From Burkholderiaceae bacterium 26 (GTDB lineage: Bacteria; Pseudomonadota; Gammaproteobacteria; Burkholderiales; Burkholderiaceae), in assembly GCA_000955795.1 (NCBI GenBank), contig JYOB01000017.1, forward strand, positions 280,928 to 344,927: DNA of 64,000 nt. The letters are read 5' to 3'. Made by a program: the position numbers and the translations under genes. Positions 46,802 through 55,001 of the stretch are shown one piece after another. Positions within the stretch are counted from its first letter, which is position 1. Every line of letters starts with the position of its first letter. The notes under the pieces were generated by a model, which had not been told where the DNA came from, ran no database searches, and saw only the letters and a program-made list of their open reading frames with translations.

Positions 46802-48277
46802 ATGCAATCGTCCTCCTCTATTGCGGCTTTTGCCCCAATCGTTTTTCTCGCGCTGGGCATTGGTGCCGTCAACTGGATTGACTTGGCGCGCGGCCAGAAG
46901 CGAAGCAGCGTGGCTTACCCGGTTTCGTTGGTGATCACGCTGGTGCTGGCCGTGTGGTTCGGGCTGAACGCCGCGAACGGTGAGACGCACTACGTCTTCG
47001 GCAACATGGCCGTCATCGACCCGATGGCCAACGTGCTGGCGTCTTTCTGTGCGCTTACGCTGTTTGCCACGCTCGTCTACACGCGCCGCTATCTGGCCGA
47101 CCGCGACATGTACGCAGGTGAGTTCTACATGTTTGCGCTGTTCACGCTGGGCGGTCAGGTGGTGATGATCACCGGCAACAACTTCCTCGTGCTCTATCTG
47201 GGCCTGGAATTGCTGTCGCTGGCGTCGTACACACTGGTGGCGCTGCGCCGCCGTTCGAACGTGTCGTCCGAATCGGCCATGAAGTATTTCATTCTCGGCG
47301 CCCTGGCTTCGGGCCTGCTGCTCTACGGGATGTCGATGCTGTACGGCGCGACTGGCTCGCTGGAGCTGGGTAAGGTGTTTGACGCGATCAAGAACGGCGA
47401 GATCAACAAGACGATCCTCGTGTTCGGCGTGGTGTTCATCGTTGCTGGTCTGGGCTTCAAGCTGGGTGTGGCACCGTTCCACATGTGGGTGCCAGACGTG
47501 TACCAAGGCTCGCCGACGGCCGTGACGCTGCTGATTGCCGGCGCACCGAAGGTGGCGGCGTTCGCGATGACGTTTCGCATTCTGGTGGAAGGCCTGCTGC
47601 CGCTGGCGTTCGATTGGCAGAACATGCTGATCGTGCTGGCCGTCGTGTCGCTGGCTATCGGCAATATTACGGGCGTTGTTCAGACCAACTTCAAGCGTCT
47701 GCTGGGCTATTCCACCGTCTCGCACATGGGCTTTCTGCTGCTGGGCTTGGTGTCGGGCGTCAGCTCCGGCAAGCCGGATTTGACGGCCCAGGCCTACAGC
47801 GCGTCGATGTTCTATGCGATCACCTACGTGCTGACCGCATTGGGTGGCTTCGGCATGGTCCTGCTGCTTGCACGCAAGGGCTACGAAGCGGAAGAGCTTG
47901 CCGACCTCAAGGGCTTGTCGAAAAAGAGCCCGTGGTTTGCGCTGCTGATGCTGTTCATCATGATGTCGCTGGCGGGCCTGCCGCCGACGGTTGGCTTCTA
48001 CGCCAAGCTGTCGGTCCTGGGCGCGGTGGTTGATGCCGGTATGCCGTGGTTGGCCGTGGTGGCGGTGCTGTTCTCGTTGGTGGGGGCGTTCTACTACCTG
48101 CGTGTCATCAAGGTCATGTACTTTGATGCGCCGGCAGACGATGGCCCCGTGGAGGCCACCTTCGGCCTGCGTTCACTGCTGTCGGTCAACGGCTTGCTGG
48201 TGCTGTTGCTGGGTATCTTCCCGGCCGGCCTGATGGCTGTGTGCTATCAGGCAATCCGCCTGACGTTGGCTTCGTAA
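46802..48277 (+). CDS. nuoN: NADH-quinone oxidoreductase subunit N
   Basis: A 491-residue antiporter-like subunit, the last of complex I. GLGFKLGVAPFHMWVPDVYQ and RLLGYSTVSHMGFLLLGLVS are the family landmarks. It starts 16 bases after nuoM and is followed after 13 bases by the DUF2818 gene. Confidence 0.97.
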   Translation: MQSSSSIAAFAPIVFLALGIGAVNWIDLARGQKRSSVAYPVSLVITLVLAVWFGLNAANGETHYVFGNMAVIDPMANVLASFCALTLFATLVYTRRYLADRDMYAGEFYMFALFTLGGQVVMITGNNFLVLYLGLELLSLASYTLVALRRRSNVSSESAMKYFILGALASGLLLYGMSMLYGATGSLELGKVFDAIKNGEINKTILVFGVVFIVAGLGFKLGVAPFHMWVPDVYQGSPTAVTLLIAGAPKVAAFAMTFRILVEGLLPLAFDWQNMLIVLAVVSLAIGNITGVVQTNFKRLLGYSTVSHMGFLLLGLVSGVSSGKPDLTAQAYSASMFYAITYVLTALGGFGMVLLLARKGYEAEELADLKGLSKKSPWFALLMLFIMMSLAGLPPTVGFYAKLSVLGAVVDAGMPWLAVVAVLFSLVGAFYYLRVIKVMYFDAPADDGPVEATFGLRSLLSVNGLLVLLLGIFPAGLMAVCYQAIRLTLAS

Positions 48278-48290
48278 AACGCCGAGCGCT

Positions 48291-48605
48291 ATGAATACGT
48301 CGACGGGCGGACTGTTTGTCATCGCGTTGGCACTCATCTGTGCCAACCTGCCGTTCGTCAATCAACGCGTGCTGGCGCTGGTGCCGGCACGCTGGCCTCG
48401 CAAGCCGTTCTGGCTGCGCGGCACCGAGCTGATTGCCATGTACGTTGTGGTTGGGCTGATTGGCTTTGGTATCGAATCGAACCAAGGCAATGCTTTTCCG
48501 CAAGGCTGGCAGTTTTACGCGATCACCGCTTGCCTGATGCTGGTGTTCGCGTTTCCCGGCTTTACGTGGCAATACCTGATTCGCCATCCCCGCGATTCCC
48601 GTTAA
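48291..48605 (+). CDS. DUF2818 small membrane protein, co-transcribed with nuo
   Basis: A 104-residue protein with three predicted helices (LFVIALALICANLPFVNQRV, then ELIAMYVVVGLIGFGI, then FYAITACLMLVFAFPGFTW). It belongs to DUF2818, which in betaproteobacteria stands directly behind nuoN. It starts 13 bases after the nuoN stop, with no terminator between. An accessory role for complex I is suggested by position only. Confidence 0.85.
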   Translation: MNTSTGGLFVIALALICANLPFVNQRVLALVPARWPRKPFWLRGTELIAMYVVVGLIGFGIESNQGNAFPQGWQFYAITACLMLVFAFPGFTWQYLIRHPRDSR

Positions 48606-48650
48606 TTCCCGCCGGGCAGGTTTCTCGCTGTCTCGGCATGAGAGAGCGCC

Positions 48651-49262
48651 ATGTCCGATCACACCCCGCTGAACGCCACCCCTGATGCGACGCAGGACCC
48701 GGATGCCGGTCTGCGCGAGACGCAGGTCGCATCTGCGTTGATGCACCAGGGCAAATTTCTCACGCTCAAGCACGACATTGTTCGCCTGCCGGACGGCCGC
48801 AATGCCAGCCGCGAATACCTGATTCACCCGGGCGCGGTGATGATGATTCCGCTGTTCGATGACGGCACCGTGCTGATGGAGCGTCAGTTCCGCTACCCGG
48901 TCGGGAAGGTGATGATTGAGTTTCCGGCAGGCAAGCTCGATCCGGAGGAAGGTGCGCTCACATGCGGCAAGCGCGAACTGCGCGAAGAAACCGGCTACAC
49001 GGCCGAGCGCTGGGACTACCTCACGCGCATTCATCCGGTCATTTCGTATTCCACTGAGTTCATCGACATTTATCTCGCGCGCGATCTTAAACAGGGTACG
49101 GCAATGCTGGATGAAGGCGAATTTCTCGAGACCTTCGTCACGCCGGCCGGGCAACTGATCGATTGGGTGCGCGAAGGTAAGATTTCCGACGTGAAGACCA
49201 TCATCGGAACGTTCTGGCTTGAGAAGATTCTGTCAGGCGCGTGGACGCCGGGTGCCGTCTGA
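48651..49262 (+). CDS. NUDIX hydrolase, ADP-ribose pyrophosphatase type
   Basis: A 203-residue enzyme. The NUDIX box is complete in GKLDPEEGALTCGKRELREE followed by TGY (about residues 102-124). The preceding FRYPVGKVMIEFPAGKLD matches ADP-ribose pyrophosphatases, which hydrolyse ADP-ribose to AMP and ribose 5-phosphate. Substrate is inferred from the subgroup. It lies 45 bases after the DUF2818 gene. Confidence 0.9.
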   Translation: MSDHTPLNATPDATQDPDAGLRETQVASALMHQGKFLTLKHDIVRLPDGRNASREYLIHPGAVMMIPLFDDGTVLMERQFRYPVGKVMIEFPAGKLDPEEGALTCGKRELREETGYTAERWDYLTRIHPVISYSTEFIDIYLARDLKQGTAMLDEGEFLETFVTPAGQLIDWVREGKISDVKTIIGTFWLEKILSGAWTPGAV

Positions 49263-49316
49263 GGCTCTTATAGGCGTCGTGTGATCACACCGTTTTCCTG
49301 TCGTTGCTACCATAGC

Positions 49317-49350
49317 GAACGGTCGTGCGAAAAAATTAGCACGACCGTTC
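49317..49350. promoter_or_regulatory. Large palindromic operator candidate before DUF1178/acyl-CoA dehydrogenase genes
   Basis: GAACGGTCGTGC (49317-49328) and GCACGACCGTTC (49339-49350) are perfect 12-base inverses around a 10-base A-rich centre. The right arm overlaps the -35 of the promoter given below. The layout suits a TetR-type repressor. Without a T-run after it, a terminator is unlikely. Confidence 0.6.
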
Positions 49351-49376
49351 ACAAATTTTCGAATCGGGGATACACT
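49348..49376 (+). promoter_or_regulatory. Promoter of the DUF1178/fatty-acid gene cluster
   Basis: TTCACA (49348-49353) and TACACT (49371-49376) are 17 bases apart, 24 bases before the DUF1178 ATG. The -35 overlaps the palindrome. Confidence 0.5.
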
Positions 49377-49399
49377 CATCCCCATGCGCTGGACCGATC

Positions 49400-49861
49400 A
49401 TGAAAGTGCTGGACCTCCGCTGTGCCAATGACCACCGCTTCGAAGGCTGGTTCGGCTCCGATGCCGACCTGCAATCGCAGCAAGAGCGCGGGCTATTGAC
49501 GTGCCCAGTTTGCGGTCACAACGAGGTCGAGCGTTTGCCGAGTGCGCCCCGCCTGAATCTATCGTCGTCTCGTGCGGAGACCGCCCAGAAAAGCGGCACC
49601 GCCAAGGCAGCTGAAGGCGAGAGCGGTGTGCCCGCGACCCTGCAACAGCTCTACCTGAAAGCCGTGCGCCATGTTCTTGCCAATACCGAGGACGTCGGCG
49701 AGCGGTTTGCAGAAGAAGCGCGCCGCATGCATTACAACGAGGCGCCGGAGCGGGGTATTCGCGGGACGACGTCTCGGGAGGAAGCGCAGGAACTGGCGGA
49801 GGAAGGCATCGACGTGATGCCGCTGTTGGTGCCCGACGCGCTCAAGCAGCCCGTGCACTAG
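49400..49861 (+). CDS. DUF1178 family zinc-ribbon-like protein
   Basis: A 153-residue protein of DUF1178. The N-terminus has one zinc-ribbon pair, DLRCANDHRFEGWF and LTCPVCGHNEVERLPSAPR, followed by a variable linker. The helical C-terminus has EDVGERFAEEARRMHYNEAP and RGIRGTTSREEAQELAEEGI. Its function is unknown. It lies 85 bases ahead of two acyl-CoA dehydrogenase genes. Confidence 0.9.
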   Translation: MKVLDLRCANDHRFEGWFGSDADLQSQQERGLLTCPVCGHNEVERLPSAPRLNLSSSRAETAQKSGTAKAAEGESGVPATLQQLYLKAVRHVLANTEDVGERFAEEARRMHYNEAPERGIRGTTSREEAQELAEEGIDVMPLLVPDALKQPVH

Positions 49862-49945
49862 CAGCCCCCATTCAGGTCCGCGCCGGTCCGACAGAACGTT
49901 CTCCACCGATTTGCCACGGTGGGGAGCCAACCACAGGAGACAGGC

Positions 49946-51142
49946 ATGGATCTGAACTACTCGGCGGCCGATGATGCGTTCCGCCAGGAAGTCCGCGGCT
50001 GGCTGGAAGCCAATCTGCCCAAGGACATCCAAGACAAGGTGTTGAACCACCGCCGCCTGAACCGCGACGATTTCGTACGCTGGCACAAGGCGCTCGCGGC
50101 CAAGGGCTGGTCGGTACCGCACTGGCCGGTCGAGTGGGGCGGCACCGGCTGGTCTCCCATCCAAAAGCACATCTGGGACGAAGAGTGCGCGCAGGTCGGC
50201 GCGCCCGGCGTGCTGCCGTTCGGCGTCAGCATGGTCGCCCCTGTGATCATGAAATACGGCAATGAAGCGCAAAAGCGCTACTTCCTGCCGCGCATCGTTG
50301 ATTGCACCGATTGGTGGTGCCAGGGCTATTCGGAGCCCGGTTCCGGTTCCGATCTGGCCTCGGTGAAGACCCGCGCCGTACGCGAAGGCGATCACTACAT
50401 CGTCAACGGTCAGAAGACCTGGACCACGCTTGGCCAACACGCCGACATGATCTTCTGCCTGGTCCGCACGGACCCGGATGCGAAGAAGCAAGAGGGCATC
50501 TCGTTCCTGCTGATCGACATGAAGACGCCAGGCATCACCGTGCGCCCGATCATCATGTTGGACGAAGAGCACGAAGTGAACGAGGTGTTCTTCGACAACG
50601 TCAAGGTGCCGGTCGAAAACCTGATCGGTGATGAAAACCGCGGTTGGACGTACGCTAAGTATCTGCTCGGCCACGAGCGCACGGGCATCGCGCGTGTGGG
50701 TAACTCCAAGCGCGAACTGGCGTTCCTCAAGCGTGTCGCTCTGCAACACCAGAAGAACGGCAAGCCGCTGCTGCAGGACCCGGTATTCGGTGCCAAGGTG
50801 GCGTCGCTGGAAATCGAACTGCTGGCACTGGAGATGACGGTGCTGCGCGTGGTGTCGAGCGAGAACGCCGGCAAAGGCCCCGGCCCCGAGGCGTCTCTGC
50901 TCAAGATCAAGGGCACGCAGATCCAACAGATGCTGACCGAGCTGATGGTCGAAGCCGTGGGGCCGTATGCCCAGCCGTTCGACCCGAGCTACCTGGAAGG
51001 CGACACCTCGCAGGCCGTGACGGGCGACAACGATGCCGCGCCGCTTGCGCCGTACTACTTCAACTATCGCAAGACCTCGATCTACGGCGGGTCGAACGAG
51101 ATCCAGCGCAACATCATCTCGCAGATGATCCTTGGCGTCTGA
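49946..51142 (+). CDS. Acyl-CoA dehydrogenase, first of an adjacent pair
   Basis: A 398-residue FAD flavoprotein that would introduce a 2,3 double bond into an acyl-CoA. YSEPGSGSDLASVKTRA and VNGQKTWTTLGQHADMIFCL are the usual FAD and substrate segments. At the position of the common YEGT base the sequence is IYGGSNEIQRN, so the base may be the Glu of GHERTGIARV. ATG 49946 has AGGAG 11 bases before it. It is followed 35 bases later by a second, shorter acyl-CoA dehydrogenase, which suggests a two-subunit enzyme. Confidence 0.9.
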   Translation: MDLNYSAADDAFRQEVRGWLEANLPKDIQDKVLNHRRLNRDDFVRWHKALAAKGWSVPHWPVEWGGTGWSPIQKHIWDEECAQVGAPGVLPFGVSMVAPVIMKYGNEAQKRYFLPRIVDCTDWWCQGYSEPGSGSDLASVKTRAVREGDHYIVNGQKTWTTLGQHADMIFCLVRTDPDAKKQEGISFLLIDMKTPGITVRPIIMLDEEHEVNEVFFDNVKVPVENLIGDENRGWTYAKYLLGHERTGIARVGNSKRELAFLKRVALQHQKNGKPLLQDPVFGAKVASLEIELLALEMTVLRVVSSENAGKGPGPEASLLKIKGTQIQQMLTELMVEAVGPYAQPFDPSYLEGDTSQAVTGDNDAAPLAPYYFNYRKTSIYGGSNEIQRNIISQMILGV

Positions 51143-51177
51143 GCAGAACGGCGACAGAACACATAGCGGAGACAAAC

Positions 51178-52308
51178 ATGGATTTCTCGTTCACCGACGA
51201 ACAGAAGCAACTGGCCGATGCAGTGCGCCGCTTCATCGACAAGGACTACGGCTTTGAGGCGCGCAACAAGGTTGTGTACTCGCCGGAAGGCGTGTCCCAG
51301 GGGCATTGGGATGCGCTGGCCGAACTGGGCTTGACCGCGTTGCCAGTGCCGGAAGCACAAGGCGGTTTCGACGGCCGCGCAATGGACCTGCTGGTGGTGA
51401 TGCAGGAACTCGGCCGCGGCCTGGTAGTGGAGCCGTACCAGGCGACCGTGCTGGGCGCGCAGGCGCTCAAGCTCGCGGGCGGGCAGGACGCCTTGCTTGA
51501 AGAAGTCGCCGGCGGCGCTGTGAAGCTGGCCATTGCCTTTGGCGAACCCCAATCGCGTTACGAACTCTTCAATGTCACGACGCGTGCTGGGCAGCAGGGC
51601 AGTGGCTGGACGCTCACCGGCGAGAAGGCGGTTGTGGTGCATGGCGCGCAGGCAGACAAGCTGATCGTCTCGGCGCGCACGGGCGGCGAAGCGCGCGATA
51701 CGTCGGGCCTGTCGCTCTTCGTGGTCGACCGCACTGCCGCCGGCGTCACGGTCAAGGACTACCGCACGATCGACAACCTGCACGCTGCGGATATCCGCTT
51801 CGACAACGCACCAGCAACGCTGCTTGGCGCCGCGGGCGAAGCGTGGGAAACGATCGACGCCGTGGCGGATCTTGGTTGCGTGCTGTTGTGCGCTGAAGCG
51901 ATCGGCCTGATCGACGCGCTGAACGCGGCAACGCTTGAGTACACCAAGACCCGTCAGCAGTTTGGCGTGCCGATCGCGCGCTTCCAGGCATTGCAGCACC
52001 GCATGGTCGACATGTTCATCCATGGCGAGCAAGCGCGCTCGATTACCTATCTGGCCGCTGCGCACTTTGAAGATGGCGACGTCGAGGCACGCCGCCGCTA
52101 CGTGTCGGCTGCCAAGGCGCGCGTCGGCCAGGCTGCGCGTGACGTTGGCCAGGAAGCCGTGCAACTGCACGGCGGCATGGGCGTGACGAACGAACTGCCG
52201 GCCGCGCACATGTTCAAGCGGCTGACGATGATCAACACGACGCTGGGCGACGTGGACCATCACCTGGCACGCTTCGCATCGCTGCCTGGCTTCCAGCAAG
52301 CGGCGTAA
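51178..52308 (+). CDS. Acyl-CoA dehydrogenase, second of an adjacent pair
   Basis: A 376-residue protein of the same family as its neighbour but distant in sequence. It has [20 protein letters not shown], an active-site region [20 protein letters not shown], and [20 protein letters not shown] near the end. The SEPGSGSD-like FAD loop of the first subunit is replaced by [11 protein letters not shown], so it may be the structural partner of an alpha2beta2 enzyme. Two MaoC genes follow. Confidence 0.88.
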   Translation: MDFSFTDEQKQLADAVRRFIDKDYGFEARNKVVYSPEGVSQGHWDALAELGLTALPVPEAQGGFDGRAMDLLVVMQELGRGLVVEPYQATVLGAQALKLAGGQDALLEEVAGGAVKLAIAFGEPQSRYELFNVTTRAGQQGSGWTLTGEKAVVVHGAQADKLIVSARTGGEARDTSGLSLFVVDRTAAGVTVKDYRTIDNLHAADIRFDNAPATLLGAAGEAWETIDAVADLGCVLLCAEAIGLIDALNAATLEYTKTRQQFGVPIARFQALQHRMVDMFIHGEQARSITYLAAAHFEDGDVEARRRYVSAAKARVGQAARDVGQEAVQLHGGMGVTNELPAAHMFKRLTMINTTLGDVDHHLARFASLPGFQQAA

Positions 52309-52321
52309 CGGCAAACCTGAA

Positions 52322-52345
52322 CGCCCCGCATTCGTGCGGGGCGTT
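52322..52345 (+). terminator. Intercistronic hairpin before the first maoC gene
   Basis: CGCCCCGC (52322-52329) pairs with GCGGGGCG (52336-52343), followed only by TT. It lies 14 bases after the acyl-CoA dehydrogenase stop and 20 before the next ATG. It may be a partial terminator or an mRNA stabiliser. Confidence 0.45.
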
Positions 52346-52364
52346 GTCATTTGGAGGAGACGAT

Positions 52365-52850
52365 ATGGCGGAGAACGAAAGGGCAGAAGCAACGCGATCG
52401 TACGACTTTTACTTCGATGATTTCGAAGTCGGCCGTACGCTGCAGATGGGTACCTACACCGTCACCGAAGAGGAGATCCTGACCTTCGCGCGGCAGTACG
52501 ATCCGCAGCCGTTCCACATCGATGCGGAGGCCGCCAAGCACAGCATCTACGGCGGCATCATCTCGAGCGGCTGGATGACCTGCTCGATCATGATGCGGCT
52601 GATGGTGACCGGCTTCCTCGGCAAGGCGGCCAGCATGGGCTCGCCCGGCGTGGATGAAATCCGCTGGATGAAGCCGGTGTACCCGGGTGACACGCTGTCA
52701 GTGTCGAGCACATGCATGGAAGTGCGCCCATCGCAGTCGAAGCCGGATCGGGGCGTGGCCGTCAACCGCTGGGAGGCACACAATCAGCGCGGCGAACTCG
52801 TCTGCACGGTAACGGGCATGGGCCTGTTTGGCCGCCGCCCGAAGGCTTGA
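52365..52850 (+). CDS. MaoC-family hydratase (first)
   Basis: A 161-residue hot-dog-fold enzyme. The hydratase-2 motif is present as [20 protein letters not shown], with the Asp and His expected for water addition to a 2-enoyl-Co[19 protein letters not shown] follows as the substrate helix. ATG 52365 is chosen because GGAGGAG lies just before it. It is translated after the acyl-CoA dehydrogenase pair and before a second maoC. Confidence 0.88.
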   Translation: MAENERAEATRSYDFYFDDFEVGRTLQMGTYTVTEEEILTFARQYDPQPFHIDAEAAKHSIYGGIISSGWMTCSIMMRLMVTGFLGKAASMGSPGVDEIRWMKPVYPGDTLSVSSTCMEVRPSQSKPDRGVAVNRWEAHNQRGELVCTVTGMGLFGRRPKA

Positions 52851-52887
52851 TTCCACGTCATCGCATCACAACAAGGAGACAACCCAG

Positions 52888-53367
52888 ATGCGCATCATCG
52901 AATCGCTCGACGAGTTGAAAGGCTTGATCGGCCAGGAAGTTGCCGTGAGCGACTGGACAGAGATCACGCAGCAGCAGGTGAATCTCTTTGCCGAGGCCAC
53001 GGGCGATCACCAGTGGATTCACGTGGATGTCGAGCGTGCGAAGCGCGAGTCGCCGTTCGGAGCGCCGGTTGCGCACGGTTTTCTGACGCTGTCGCTGCTG
53101 CCGATGCTGATGGCGAACGCGATCGAGATGGCCGATGTGAAGATGGGCGTGAACTACGGCCTGAACAAGGTCCGTTTCACTGCACCCGTGCCGGTGGGCA
53201 GCCGTGTGCGCGCCCGCGTGAAGCTGGTGGAAATGGAAGCGCTGCCGCCGTTGCCTAATGCGCCCACGCTGACGGGCGCGCAAATGACCTGGGCTGTGAC
53301 CATCGAACGCGAAGGGCAGGAGCGCCCGGTTTGCGTGGCCGAATCGATTTCGCGCCGCTATTCCTGA
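52888..53367 (+). CDS. MaoC-family hydratase (second)
   Basis: A 159-residue hot-dog enzyme. The catalytic motif reads FAEATGDHQWIHVDVERAKR with Asp and His in place, then APVAHGFLTLSLLP. ATG 52888 has AAGGAG 10 bases before it. The order of two acyl-CoA dehydrogenases then two MaoC proteins fits successive oxidation and hydration of an unusual acyl-CoA. The substrate is unknown. Confidence 0.89.
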   Translation: MRIIESLDELKGLIGQEVAVSDWTEITQQQVNLFAEATGDHQWIHVDVERAKRESPFGAPVAHGFLTLSLLPMLMANAIEMADVKMGVNYGLNKVRFTAPVPVGSRVRARVKLVEMEALPPLPNAPTLTGAQMTWAVTIEREGQERPVCVAESISRRYS

Positions 53368-53390
53368 GTCTCGCTTTTCGTACGTTCACA

Positions 53391-53418
53391 AGGCCGGCGC
53401 AATGCCGGCCTTTCTTTT
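53391..53418 (+). terminator. Rho-independent terminator after the maoC genes
   Basis: AGGCCGGC (53391-53398) pairs with GCCGGCCT (53404-53411) around GCAAT, followed by TTCTTTTT. It separates the fatty-acid cluster from the urea transporter genes. Confidence 0.9.
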
Positions 53419-53497
53419 TGCCTTGTCTTTCTCTTGCACTCAGCTTGTTTTGTGCTTGTCTGCGCGCGCCCCAAGCGGGCGCATCCTGCAGAACAAA

Positions 53498-53536
53498 TGC
53501 GCGTTCTTGGCGCGGCTTTGGCACTGTTTTGGCGCG
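53498..53536 (+). promoter_or_regulatory. Two tandem NtrC-like sites before urtA
   Basis: TGCGC-N7-GCGCG (53498-53514) and GGCAC-N7-GCGCG (53520-53536) resemble the NtrC palindrome TGCAC-N7-GTGCA. Their centres are 22 bases apart, two helical turns. They lie about 60-90 bases before the predicted start of transcription. Each half-site has mismatches, so confidence is moderate. Confidence 0.5.
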
Positions 53537-53564
53537 GATTTCCCTTCGAATGAGCCAAATGCGA

Positions 53565-53580
53565 TGGCACGGTAGTTGCA
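53565..53580 (+). promoter_or_regulatory. Sigma-54 promoter of the urea transport operon
   Basis: TGGCACGGTAGTTGCA matches the sigma-54 consensus TGGCACG-N4-TTGCA. The GG (53566-53567) and GC (53578-53579) are separated by exactly 10 bases. Expected transcription start is about 53591, 42 bases before the urtA ATG. This predicts nitrogen control through an enhancer-binding protein such as NtrC. Confidence 0.85.
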
Positions 53581-53632
53581 ATTTTGGGCCCCGGGGAGTC
53601 GTTCTCGCCACCAATAAACCCAAGGAGCCGCA

Positions 53633-54895
53633 ATGAAACGTCGTGAGCTGTTGAAGCTGTCTGCCGTCGCCGCCGCAACGCTGTTGTCTGTGTCGAACTT
53701 CGCGTTTGCTCAGGCAAAGGACCCAATCAAGGTCGGTATCCTGCATTCGCTGTCGGGCACCATGGCCATCTCCGAAACGTCGCTGAAAGACGTGGCGCTG
53801 ATGACGATCGACGAGATCAACAAGAGTGGTGGCGTTCTGGGCCGCAAGCTGGAACCGGTGGTGGTGGACCCGGCTTCGAACTGGCCGCTGTTTGCCGAGA
53901 AGGCGCGCGGGCTGCTGACGCAGGACAAGGTGGCCGTCACGTTTGGCTGCTGGACGTCGGTGTCGCGCAAGTCGGTGCTGCCGGTCTATGAAGAGCTGAA
54001 CGGCCTGCTGTTCTACCCGGTGCAGTACGAAGGCGAAGAGATGTCGAAGAACGTCTTCTACACCGGCGCGGCACCCAACCAGCAAGCCATTCCGGCGGTG
54101 GAATACCTGATGAGCAAGGAAGGCGGCGGCGCCAAGCGCTTCTTCCTGCTTGGTACCGATTACGTCTACCCGCGCACAACCAACAAGATCCTGCGCGCGT
54201 TCCTGCACAGCAAGGGCGTGAAGGACAGCGACATCGAAGAGGTCTACACCCCGTTTGGCCACTCCGACTATCAGACCATCGTCGCCAACATCAAGAAGTT
54301 CTCGCAGGGCGGTAAAACCGCCGTCATTTCCACCATCAACGGCGATTCGAACGTGCCGTTCTACAAGGAACTCGGCAACGCTGGCCTGAAGGCCAAGGAT
54401 GTACCGGTGGTGGCGTTCTCTGTGGGTGAAGAAGAACTGCGCGGCATCGACACCAAGCCGCTGGCCGGCCAGTTGGCAGCATGGAACTACTTCATGTCGG
54501 TCAAGAACCCGGTCAATGACGACTTCAAGAAGAAGTGGGCTGCGTGGGTCAAGTCCAACAACCTGCCGGGTGGTGACAAGCGCGTCACCAACGACCCGAT
54601 GGAAGCGACCTACGTCGGCATCATGATGTGGAAGCAGGCCGTGGAAAAGGCCGGTTCCACCGACGTGGACAAGGTCCGCAAGGCGATGTACGGCCAGCAG
54701 TTCAAGGCCCCGTCGGGCTTCACGCTGGTGATGAACAACAACCACCACCTCAGCAAGCCCGTGATGATCGGCGAAGTGCGCGGCGATGGTCAGTTCAACG
54801 TCGTGTGGAAGACGCCGACGGTGATCCGCGCCAAGCCGTGGAGCCCGTACATCCCCGGCAACGAGGGCAAGCCTGACATGGTCGCAAGCAAGTGA
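53633..54895 (+). CDS. urtA: Urea ABC transporter, substrate-binding protein
   Basis: A 420-residue exported protein that binds urea (or short amides). The signal peptide begins MKRRELLKLSAVAAATLL, with a twin-arginine-like RRELLK, and ends near AFAQAKD. KVGILHSLSGTMAISETSL, CWTSVSRKSVLPVYEELNG and YPVQYEGEE are typical of UrtA/FmdD proteins. AGGAG lies 8 bases before the ATG. It leads urtABCDE behind a sigma-54 promoter. Confidence 0.95.
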   Translation: MKRRELLKLSAVAAATLLSVSNFAFAQAKDPIKVGILHSLSGTMAISETSLKDVALMTIDEINKSGGVLGRKLEPVVVDPASNWPLFAEKARGLLTQDKVAVTFGCWTSVSRKSVLPVYEELNGLLFYPVQYEGEEMSKNVFYTGAAPNQQAIPAVEYLMSKEGGGAKRFFLLGTDYVYPRTTNKILRAFLHSKGVKDSDIEEVYTPFGHSDYQTIVANIKKFSQGGKTAVISTINGDSNVPFYKELGNAGLKAKDVPVVAFSVGEEELRGIDTKPLAGQLAAWNYFMSVKNPVNDDFKKKWAAWVKSNNLPGGDKRVTNDPMEATYVGIMMWKQAVEKAGSTDVDKVRKAMYGQQFKAPSGFTLVMNNNHHLSKPVMIGEVRGDGQFNVVWKTPTVIRAKPWSPYIPGNEGKPDMVASK

Positions 54896-55001
54896 TGTGG
54901 TCAGGCGGGCCGGCCATGTGTCTAACGTAGCCGGTCCTTTGAACGACGCTGTACGACGTGGCGGACCGGTTTCGACATCGACCGCCACGTATCGGATTGC
55001 C

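Noticed and set aside
49279..49290. GTGTGATCACAC palindrome after the NUDIX gene
   Set aside because: A perfect 12-base palindrome, but without repeats nearby or a promoter; chance is likely.
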